From contig NC_079974.1 in assembly GCF_029852145.1 (NCBI RefSeq), forward strand, positions 14,447,041 to 14,511,040: a DNA stretch of 64,000 nucleotides, written 5' to 3'. Each line of letters starts with the position of its first letter. Position 1 is the first letter of the stretch. This document shows positions 36,374 through 46,425 of the stretch, piece after piece. The stretch is from Microplitis mediator (taxonomy: Eukaryota > Arthropoda > Insecta > Hymenoptera > Braconidae). The notes under the pieces were generated by a model. It had not been told where the DNA came from. It worked only from the letters and a program-made list of their open reading frames with translations, and ran no database searches. The translations under genes were made by a program, and so were the position numbers.

Positions 36374-38661
36374 TCAATCTTCATCACTGTCTTCATTAAT
36401 CACTACATAGTGCCCTGTATTATTGAAAATTCGACTTAAAATTTCTGCTGGCTTAACAATTTTTGATAAGTACCTAGCATGTGATAGATAATAAATTATT
36501 GCTGCTACATGTGAACAACAACCAACTGTACGCCTGCCATTCGCACAATCACAGCAATATCGAGAAATCCCATTGATTTCATTTTTGTTAGGATGATACT
36601 CAATGAAACAACGATATACTTTTGCATTGATATGCCGAGACTTGACTTGAAATTTGAGAATATTTTCAGCGGTTTTTACGTACTGAAGGCTTAAATTATT
36701 GTCTTTATCCATTATTTCAGCTAAGTATGACACTGCTTGTGAAAGCTGATAAGACCCAGTAAACAATATATGCAAATTTTTTTCAGTCATCTCCGGAAAA
36801 TCGTGTAAATCGTCTGACTTGTCGTTTCGAAAGGTATTTTTCGTCGAGCCCAATGCTCTCTTTCAACATCATTTGCTAGAGTATTATCCTGATTTTTTTT
36901 TAAATTCATAACAGACAGTACTTGATCTGCAATCTCTTTATCAGAATTGAAGCGTTTCCCAAACTCATTATTTAAAAAAAAAGCAATCTGGCAGAACAAT
37001 TGTGCTTTCGGCAGTAACTTATTGTCTACTTTATGATCTAATAAAGTAAACTTTTGTTTAATTATGCCATGAACAGATTCTACTACCCAACGAATTTTTG
37101 TCACGAATCGAGAATCATTTGACTCACTTGTGGTGAGTTGATTCCGTCTCCCCTTCAGGGCTGGCATCAATGCTTTGAATCCAAGATTTTCTAAATGTGT
37201 AACAACGTCACGAAAACCACGGTCAAGCACAAAAATGTCTCCTTTTTCAAGAAGTTTGATTAAGCCGTTTGGATCTTCCAGAATAGATTTCAAAATTTCT
37301 GCATCATTTTTGTTCGCAGTAAATGGTCCCAACATATCGATTACATATCCATTTGTTGTACAAACAGTAAATGGTTTAAACAAAGGAACTTTTTTCTGAC
37401 CGGAGTATGATTTTCGTTGGTATTCGTTGTTTGTACTTTTCTGGTGACGAATGTAAGTACCATCGCAAATTATCATTAGTTGGTCATTTAGTTCAAATAG
37501 TTTTGTAGCTATTTCTGAAGAATGATTTAAAATATTTTGGCGTGATGATGCATTTGTCCCAAAATATTTAGGCAAAACATCTTGTTCGAATGATTTCATT
37601 ACCGATTGTACATAGTCAGATACTAATTGTTCTCGCTGTAATCCGAGAACTGACGATATTACAGCATTTGAATTGCCAGTTCGTAATTTAAATAGAAATA
37701 CAACGATAGCTTGAATTACATCTCGTGTCTCAGAATTACGCATGGATGTCATCATAGTACGTAACTTTGTTAGATTTTCCCAAGTTAAACCTGTTAAGAC
37801 TTTTAAACGTTCTTCTGGAAAAGAATAGTCGCCAATTTTATCCAGAAGTACGGAATCACTACTGACAGATAACTGTTTCATCAAATTTTCTAAATCGGAG
37901 ACTTCAAATGTACTTGTGTTTGAATAAATGCGTAAAGAAAAAATATCTTCCTCATAAAATCGTTTCTTTATGAGATGATGCTTACAGCATCGATTATATT
38001 TTGGAATAAATATTTTTCGCTTTACAAAAACTTGGATGCGAGCTTCAAAAGGTATTACCATCATCTCATTTTTTGACCCACAAATACAACAGTATTTATG
38101 AGTGTTTATTACTCTTGGAAACATCATATCTACGTACTGAATTTCGTTCTCAGATTTATCAGTGACTTCATAAGTTGGATCATTAGTCGATGATAGTGAA
38201 GATGTAGAAGTCGTTAATGATAATGAAGAAGATAATTGAGAAATTAATTGTGATGGCATTTCCAGTTCATCAGCATTTTGTGCATTGGATGAAGTTGGTT
38301 GAACGATATCGGACAACTGCGATGGCATTGTCGATGATTCTGGTAAAGTATCGCATTCTGAGCTTGTAGATGGTTGAATTTCAGAAATATTTGGTGAAAT
38401 AGATAATTTACGAGTTAACTCACTATTTATTTCTACTTTCGAACGAGACGAATGTTGAGCTTTGTTTTTCAAAGACAAATAAACACTTGCAAAAGACCAA
38501 CATTTACGGCATAGCTTATCATTGACTTTGACATTCACTCCTATTATTTTAGACATCCTTTCAGCTTCTTCGTTAGTTGAAATAATGTTACGTTCTAGGG
38601 TGCTCAGGAATTTTTTTATTATGGCTATCATAACGAACAAAAATAATGCTCTTGCGAGCAT
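36374..38661 (-). pseudogene. DDE_Tnp_4-type transposase with C-terminal SWIM finger (one frameshift)
   Basis: The main frame (38661-36787) carries Cys pairs KLCRKCW and YCCICGSKN plus a CCKHHL, probable zinc-binding modules. A Ser/Thr-rich linker follows. The catalytic domain then has IICDGTYIRH (Asp 400), DIFVLDRGFRD (Asp 480) and RWVVESVHGIIKQKF (Glu 528), counted from the first codon of the open frame. A frameshift near 36850 moves the end into 36853-36374, where YCCDCANGRRTVGCCSHVAA is a SWIM C-x-C-x(n)-C-x-H finger. The start is uncertain: the first ~17 residues look like read-through of an upstream intron. It would cut and join the element's ends; the lesion makes this copy probably inactive. 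Confidence 0.75.
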
Positions 38662-38689
38662 TATTCGTCAGTAACCTCAGTTTTTTTTT

Positions 38690-39417
38690 GCAAGTGCTCA
38701 CGATGAAAGATTATTCAGTTCGGCTAACAGGCATAAGCGTGTGAGGCGATCGTAGGTAGTTTTTGGAATTTAAATATAAAATAGACAAAATTATTATCGA
38801 GGCCAAATTCCTCAACCGCGTTCTTTTACCCGCAGTGAATCACCACCTGACTACCCCATATTTACCGAGACTTACTCGCATCCGGTTTTTTATAAAAATT
38901 TAAACCTAGTACATACTATTCTTTTCTATCCACCTTGCTAGTTATAGTTAGAGATAACGGTTACGCTGTGTTTTCAGGGGCGAGATAATAAATCTTAATA
39001 TTACCTCGGTACTGATTCTCCGAATTAAAAGAAAGACGTTACCAACCAGCAGCAGCTGAGCAAATATGAATATAAAGCTAGGATTATAATAAAGAACCTC
39101 TTGTAAATTATAATGTCCAGAGTAGCTATTGTTACTAGCTCTGAGAGTCGAGAATCTTGTATTTACAAGATAAGAATTCAACCAAGCAGCTTATCAATGG
39201 CCCCTGCTTACCTGGCCTAGCTACCTATCTAACTCATACGTTCCCCTATCTCGCCTAGGATAAAGAAAATTTCGACTATTACTTCCTCCACTTCCTCATT
39301 ACCCTATCACATAATGTCTTATCCCGCCTCTTCCAAAATTCTAGTAACTTCATATCTAGGGCCCACCTACTTCTCTCCTTATCATAATTCGTATCTCTCT
39401 CAAGTCTAAGGGAATTA
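38690..39417. other. Interior of the transposon, no gene seen
   Basis: Upstream region of the transposase and the left border of the LTR insertion. It contains C/T-rich stretches and no recognised ORF. Confidence 0.35.
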
Positions 39418-40287
39418 TGTAGCTATCTCCTTTACCAAGGTGCCAGATTTACCACCCACCTGTAACTAAATCAAGGCACATTGGTTCTATCAAAATAGAA
39501 CCACCCATGTCCCCTACATAATTCAAGAAATAACCCCCCAGTGCCCCAATATTCCAAAAATTCTCCCTCACTAGTATTCAGTCTCGAGAGTATAAAAGGA
39601 CTCCTCGGTCGTTACGAAACTCTCTGCCGTTTCTAAATTTTTTTGTATATTTCTCTAACCCGCAATTGTAATAATTCATTTTGATATAATCAATTTATTC
39701 CGGTTATAACAAATTGATAATAATTTCTCACCAATTTTCTCGACAGTTGGTGCAGTTCTAAATCTATCAATAAAAATTTGACTAACGTACATCTTATAGA
39801 TTCACTCGAAATTAAACTTGATCTGATATTAATTAACGGAAATCGTCGGGGAAATCGTTGCTTCGTAAATTTGGTTACCATCTTTGACAATTCCGAATAA
39901 TCTTTCATTCGAGTGCGGTAGTGAATTAGTGCGAGTGATAGTGAACAGCAAAAATCAGAAGCACCTGTAACGTAATTCACCTCGACCAACTTGCCGCAAT
40001 AAGAAGCAGTTCAATTCGGGAGGTGTCCAAGTGTACGGTCCAGCCACGCAGACTGCAGCCAAACTCAACGTCGGTGTACTTTCAAAGTAATTGTTTAATA
40101 AATCAGCAAAAGTAGTAAGTCCTGACATTTTTATTTCTAATCTTAAGAACGCACATACACTCCTCCTATTATTCCTGTTATTCATGCTCGGCACCAAATA
40201 ACGTGGTCCCCGTTCCCGAGTAAAGGACTTAAGTGTCTTGACTCAAAATAAGGGACTGGACATATGTTATGTCACTTGGACGTAACA
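39418..40287 (+). mobile_element. Gypsy-like 5' LTR
   Basis: It runs from TGTAGCTATC to GGACGTAACA (870 bp). GAGTATAAAAGGACTCC at 39588 is a good core promoter. Immediately downstream TTTTGGTGTCAGAAGTGGGA resembles the leader and primer-binding site of Gypsy-group elements. The LTR end matches that of the antisense LTR at 19310. The start is inferred from the length of the second LTR. Confidence 0.6.
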
Positions 40288-40348
40288 TAAATAAAAATTT
40301 TGGTGTCAGAAGTGGGATTCGCGTCTGAAATGCCCGCGGTGTCCGAGC

Positions 40349-42173
40349 ATGCTTAAAGTAACTCCCCCGGTAACGAGATCGCGTAGTAAAAATCGACAGC
40401 AACTCGAAGATCAGATAGAAGGTACCGATTGGCAAAATATAGACCCACTATCTTCAACTCCAGAGCAGCGAGCCTTGTTTAACCAACAATTTTTACGTCC
40501 GGGTTCTTCGGGTACGATCAGAGAAAGTCCTGACAAATTAACAATAGCAGAACAGACGAGACGAGAACAAGAAAGAGCAATCGAACGAAACCGTGAAATT
40601 AGAGTAAGTGCGGAGGAAAACGCACGTCGACTTGAGGAAGAGAGACGTTTACGAGAAGAACAGGAACGGGAAGAACAACGAATTAGAGTAGCAGAAAGAG
40701 CGCGAGCCGACGGCGACCGGGTTAGACGGGAAATTAACTTTGAAAATTCACCGATTGCGCCGGGCGATAGAAACGAATTAGCACCAGTACCGAATATGAA
40801 TGAAATACATGTCGTGTTGCCAAACTCCATTAAATATGCGGTCGAGGCAGTCCCTTATTTTACGGGCCAAAATATACCATTGGCCCACTTTATCGAAGGA
40901 TGTAAGGAGGCCCACGCGATGGTGCCCGCGGAACACGAGCAAAATCTAGTGCTAATGCTGCGAAATAAATTACGGGGCGAAGCGCGGAGATCTATTCAGG
41001 GGCAGACCTTCGGGACAGTGGATGCACTTTTGACTTACCTAAAAGAATTGTACGAACCCCCCAAGTCCTTGTACCAATTACAAGGGGAAATGGGAAGAAT
41101 TTTTCAGCGCGACGACGAATCGGCATTGTCATATACTAATCGAGTTTTTGAACTAGGAAATCAAATATTAGACGTGGTAAAATCGCAAATACCAAATAAC
41201 GAGCCTTTAGCCCCCGTGGAAAAAGTAAGATATGAGAATGAATTCCGGGATTGTCTTATACGTGGACTTAAACCAGAAGTAGAGCAAAAAAATTTCGAGA
41301 AACCGACCCTATCGCGATACCGCAATCGAAGCCGTGAAAATCGAGAAAGATGTACGCGCTAAAGAATTGTTAAGGGGAAAAACTCCGTCCAGAAGAGACA
41401 TAAATTATTCGAACCGAAGCTTTGACTATGAGCTACCAAATAATCGAGATGGGAAACGGGTAGGAGTAGTATAGGGGCAACCTATCGTATGTCAAATTTG
41501 TAATAAAACCGGTCATAGCGCTCTGATGTATTATCAACGGGACTTAAATCGAGAAGTTAATACTCGCGAGCGATTTCCAATTAATCCAACTAATAACTAT
41601 AACAGTAATCGATATAATAATGGTAATGATACTAATTTTAATCCATATCGTGGAACTAATAATCGATATAACGGTAATAACGGAACCCGCTACCATAACT
41701 ACCCGCAGGACAACCATAATAATAGAAGCAGCGAAAATAATGGTCAAAGCCGGTACGACGGTCCTTATGGGAATAACTATCGGAGCAATGACCAGTATAA
41801 TCGTAATAACACTAACCCAAATGCTACTAATAATAATTCAAGAAGCGAATTAACTTCTCCGAATTTTAACCGCGAACGTGTAAACGGTCAAAGGGAGGAA
41901 AGGATTTGTTATTATTGTAAACTACCGGGGCATTTTATGGTAGATTGTACAAAAAGAAGGGACAATAATCGCAGGTCATTCATGGACGGGCCGTCGGGCC
42001 CATCCACTAATGAGCGAGCACGCGTTGGTAACGAAAACAGGTCGGGAAACTACCAAACCCCCCTGCGTTCGGACGCACCGCGGGAGGTTGGGAGATCCGA
42101 GCGTCCGGTCATGCAAGTAATTGCGGAAGAGATGGACACGGAGGAGCCATTGGAGACTTTCCAGTGGCAGTAG
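40349..42173 (+). pseudogene. Gypsy-like gag with CCHC knuckles (frameshift and stop)
   Basis: The first part (40349-41362) has a charged coiled coil (about residues 65-125), then the capsid-like block: PYFTGQNIPLAHFIEGCKEA, GEARRSIQGQTF and QLQGEMGRIFQRDDESALSY. A frameshift near 41305 and a TAG near 41473 separate it from the second part. There a knuckle-like CQICNKTGH (last Cys replaced by Tyr), an Asn/Arg/Tyr-rich linker and CYYCKLPGHFMVDC are seen. Gag would form virus-like particles. No protease, RT or integrase follows: the right TIR arm of the host transposon starts 30 bp after the stop. A Ty3/Gypsy group member; annotated as a broken old copy. Confidence 0.75.
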
Positions 42174-42202
42174 TCAGGCTTAGCCACGAGTGCGAATCTT
42201 TT

Positions 42203-42781
42203 TAAGCATATTTTATAATTTTAGTATCATTGACATGGTGTTATATGTCTATTTAATGTTAGAACGCCAATTATTTTTGTTGTTTCTTGAGTATTGAAAT
42301 GATATCGATTTGTTTAAAGACTAAATTATTAAAAAAAATCAGTTTTTAATTTTTTTCATAATGTTGCACTAAACCGAAAAAATTGAAAAAATTCCTGAGT
42401 ACAGGAGAGTGTAAAAGACGTCTTCTGACAAAATTTGGTGATTGCAAGTTGTCAAAAACACAGTCAAAAAAATGACTTTAGTTTTCTTTCCTTTGTTAAA
42501 AATCGGCTTTTAACTCGAGGATCATGATAAAAACGTTTTGTTATGGCTTTTACTTGTAAGTATTTAGGAAAAAATCGCCATTGATTAATTTTGAATTTTA
42601 CTATTGAAAAAAAAATAAAAATCGAAAAATAGGTTTTTTTTCGATAACTCGGAAACCATTTGGGATTAAGAGCTGAAATTTTGACTGAATTTTTTTTATT
42701 TGGTACCAAAGTGATCCCCGAAGTGCCGATCGAAAACTCCGTGGGGGCCGATTCGGCATGCTTATCCGGCTATGCCCTTTA
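42203..42781 (-). repeat. Right TIR arm of the 7-kb transposon
   Basis: The inverse of 35782-36362. It ends ...GGCTATGCCCTTTA then TA. Confidence 0.9.
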
Positions 42782-42783
42782 TA

Positions 42784-43139
42784 ATGTTTCATAATATGTC
42801 ATAATTTCCCTTATATTTTTTTTTGTAATTTTTGAAATTCACGATGTTTTTGCATTCTAAACCGATTCATAGCCAATCGTTTTTCTATTTTAAAACCATC
42901 CTTAATTGTTAAGTATTTGAAGCGGTATATATCGATTTAACAACAAATCGATCAAACAAAAAATTTCCGAATATTTAAACAATAAAAGATTAAAAATATT
43001 AACTTCAAAAGTTAGAAATAAAACTTCTTTAAAACGCACACTTCAGTGTAGATTAACGAAATGTTTTCGTGCTTGTATAATATTTTTTTTTAATGAAATA
43101 ATAAGTAGTAATACTCAAGTCTTATCCCCACCACATCCT
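42784..43139. other. No gene seen
   Basis: AT-rich sequence between the 7-kb transposon and the right half of the CCCTGGTAG element. Confidence 0.4.
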
Positions 43140-43643
43140 TATATTTTGATGACAGCTATACGCAAAAGAAAAAAATTTCACTTAGGACAAATAAGATTTT
43201 GCCTAGCTAAGTACCTAGTAACTGGGCAACGAGTATTGTCGTAGTAAAATACCCGAAGTGGCTAACCCAGCCGGGGACATGAAATTTTTTTCGTTCAAGT
43301 ACTTGGCCAGGTACCTGTGGACCGGGCGATAAGTTTTTCAATAGTCAATTACCCAAAATGGTCAATGCAACCAGGGATATAAAAATTCGCCTGTTCAGAA
43401 ACCCGACCAGGTAAGTACCAACCGGGTGAAAAGTCTTGCCGTAGTAAAAAGCCCAGGCGGGTCAATGCAACCGGGGACATAATAATTTGCCCGTTCAGGC
43501 ACCCGGCTTGGTACCTGCCAGCCAGGCTAAAGTTTTTTCCCTGGCCGGGCACTCTCTAAGGATCATATAATCAGGGCCTCAGTTATTCCCCCGACCGGGT
43601 GCTGTTTTGTAATCGGGCAAGCCCGGACAAATTTCTACCAGGG
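43140..43643 (+). repeat. Right half of the TIR element (TTTCTACCAGGG end)
   Basis: GC-rich subrepeats of about 105 bp (GTACCTGNNANCCGGGC..., GGTCAATGCAACCGGGGACA) recur about three times, then the end TTTCTACCAGGG. It mirrors 33651. Confidence 0.65.
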
Positions 43644-44186
43644 TTCTCCTTTAAAATAATGAATTAAATTTAATTATTGAATTTTTTATATGTAATTTTA
43701 AAAAAATAACTCAATAAAATCTTTTTTTATGCAATGAAATTGGATAAATGTTTTTTTTTTTTTATTTATTTTTGTTTTATTTCATTTAATTAATTTCTTA
43801 AATATTTTAGCAAATATTTACTAGTATTTATATTTGAATTTGTAACTGGTATATTTTACTCAACTACGAGATTTTTCATCTTCATTTTACTTATAGCCGA
43901 CTATTAAGAAAACAACATTGTTGGTAAAGTAGAAAATATTTCAATCTGCCTAAAAACCGTTCGAGCCATTACTTATATAAGTATATATAATTCATATGAA
44001 GTATATATAGATAGTTATCGGTACTTGTTTTATTCTATTGTGCTTGCTATAAATGTTACAAAAAATTTGATGGCATTAATTTATGTGAATGTTAATTACT
44101 ATTGTGGAATATAAAATATCTATTGGTTACAAATTATCGGATCAAAATATTTTAGCGAGGAAATTTGTATCAAAAGGTTCGTATAA

Positions 44187-45136
44187 CCCTAGTAGCAATT
44201 TTGTCAAAGCCTTGTACCAGCCTGGATCAAGATACTTTAAAAAGATTTTCGATCAAGAATTGTACAAGAATTGGTCCAGATTCTTGACCAAGATTATTGG
44301 TCAAGACTTGAGCTAGACTGTAGTCAGAATTTGTCAAGAATTTGACCAGAAATCTGGAGCTGTCTATTACTAAACTTTGGGACAATCCTATATAGAGGTT
44401 CTCATTCTACATTAGTTTCATTTATAATACTGTAGTCGAGAAATGAGTTCTCTGTAGAAAATGAATCTAGTTTTTTTAAAAATGCGAGCGACAGCTTATT
44501 GAATTCGTCATTAAATTTGACAAGACATCTTTTTTTACAAATAAAAATAGCAATTTTTATAAGTCAAAATCTAATAGAAAAAACGAGAGACTCTGATTAT
44601 TAGCAATAACTCAAAAATTAATAGAGGAAGCGTAAAATTAAAAAACGATTATTAAAGAAGAAGCAATTTTCTATTTGTCACAACTTTCGGAATTCTATTC
44701 CCATTTTTTATAATTTTAATTATTCATCTTAATCTATTCAAAAACTTCCGAAATTTTTTAAGTGCTAGAAAATTCTGAAAATCAATTTTTCTAAGCATTA
44801 CTAGAAACTCAATGCGTAATTTAAAAAAATAACATTTTTAAACTTGTTGACTCAACTATAACTGAGAACCACTGCAATACTATACTTTTTACATTCAAGT
44901 GGAAAGGAGGGAAATAGGTGCGCGTTCGTCGTCTTTTGCGTTTCTCGCGCAAGTCTATGTCAAAACTCTGGGTCAAGAATCTGGTCAAATTCTGGTCACA
45001 GACTGGCCCAAGTCTGCAGCCAGTCTGGATAAAGATTCTTGATCAAGTGTCTTGGTCGAGAATTGTACAATTCTTTACAAAGTGCTTCTTCAAGTATCTT
45101 GCCAAAGAATCTTGCCCAATTCCATTGCTACTAGGG
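44187..45136. mobile_element. 950-bp MITE with CCCTAGTAGCAAT ends
   Basis: Left end CCCTAGTAGCAATTTTGTCA, right end the inverse ATTGCTACTAGGG. Both sides carry many CAAGATTCTTG / GGTCAAGA words in both orientations. AT-rich middle without ORF. No clear target duplication. Confidence 0.7.
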
Positions 45137-45246
45137 AATATATTAAAATATACGTAAATGGAATAAATAAAGATACAATTGATTCTAACCTATATAAATT
45201 TTTCCGATCATTAGAAATTTATTTAGTAAAGAAAAGTTTGAAGATA

Positions 45247-45667
45247 ATGGCAAATAAAAAAAAAACAATTATTATATAGTAGAATTTATAGATGATCCAC
45301 CCACATCAACTGGCAAAAAACCAATTGATTGTGTACCGAGTATGTGGATATCATTAGATGATGAATTAAATTTAATTACTAAGTTCATGTCTAAGCCATT
45401 CACTCGTAAGAAGAGTTTAGCGTTGCATCAAATGGTAAATGAAAGACTCGATTTCGATCCTAATTGGAAGTCATACAGAATTAAAAAAATTGGTGACGCA
45501 GGTATGAAAACATAAAATATAATTGAAAATTATTAAAATACTTAATTGTAAAAATTACTGTTTAGATACATACACTGAAGCAGTGGAAAAAATAAAAGAA
45601 TACGAGAATGGTGATTACTTTTTTTCAACGGATTGCGAAGACGAAGAAGAACGTACAGAATCAATGA
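45247..45667 (+). pseudogene. DUF4806-like gene, exons 1-2 (5' part)
   Basis: Exon 1 (45247-45501) and exon 2 (45566-45667) splice in phase (gcag|gtatga; tttag|atac). The protein reads VEFIDDPPTSTGKKPIDCVP, ITKFMSKPFTRKKS, DFDPNWKSYRIKKIGDA, then TYTEAVEKIKEYENGDYFF and an acidic EDEEERTES. The putative ATG is out of frame with the rest by one base in an A10 run, suggesting a frameshift or a different start. It is homologous to the antisense relic at 34303-34927. Continues at 57564 beyond an 11.9-kb insertion block. Function unknown; often duplicated in insect genomes as far as I recall. Confidence 0.6.
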
Positions 45668-45672
45668 GTATA

Positions 45673-46392
45673 CCCGGGAAAAAATGATTTTGCCTAATTA
45701 TATATAATTATATATAAGACCTTATATATAATTAGATCTAAAAATTGGCCAGGTCTAATTATATATAATTTATATATAATTATATATAGGTTATATATGA
45801 TTATATATAATTATATATAGGTTATATATGATTATATATAGGTTATATATGATTATATACAATACGTTATATATAATTAGATCTGAAAATTGGCCAGGTC
45901 TAATTATATATAATCATATATAAGTTACATATACTCATATATGATTAGATATGATTATGTATAATACATATACATCATATCGCATCAAAACCAAATCTAT
46001 TATTGAGCATGTAATTCTTATAAAAGAAAGTGATAGGAGAATGCTGATTAATTATTCCAATGTTAAAATATTAACACAACTCATAAGAGTTGAAAATTAT
46101 GTATGCAAAAAACCAAACACTTTAAAAACTGTTTGGTAACTAGGTATTATTAACTATACATAAGTTTATTACTTTTTTAACAGACTAAAAAATATAATGT
46201 AACGCTTCGTAAATATTTTAAAATTATAATTTATAGTAAAATTGTAATCATTATTTCTGTAAATATACACCTAAAACTATAATGCATTTAACGAGTATTG
46301 ATTATTAAATATCAATAAAGACTATAGAGCATCTAATATATTAAATAAGAAAAACTAAATATTAAATATATTCTATAAATAAAATATTAACT

Positions 46393-46425
<33 letters not shown>

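Larger units (their letters stand above)
35782..42781 (-). mobile_element. 7.0-kb DNA transposon with ~580-bp TIRs, DDE transposase and a trapped LTR-gag
   Basis: Ends TAAAGGGCATAGCCGGATAA and inverse, flanked by TA (35780-35781 and 42782-42783). Arms 35782-36362 and 42203-42781 are inverse copies with few differences. The transposase occupies the left part on the minus strand. The right part holds a Gypsy-like LTR, primer-binding region and gag on the plus strand, ending ~30 bp before the right arm. DDE_Tnp_4 catalytic domain, long TIRs and TA flanks point to the PIF/Harbinger-ISL2EU grouping; exact placement is inference. Confidence 0.8.
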
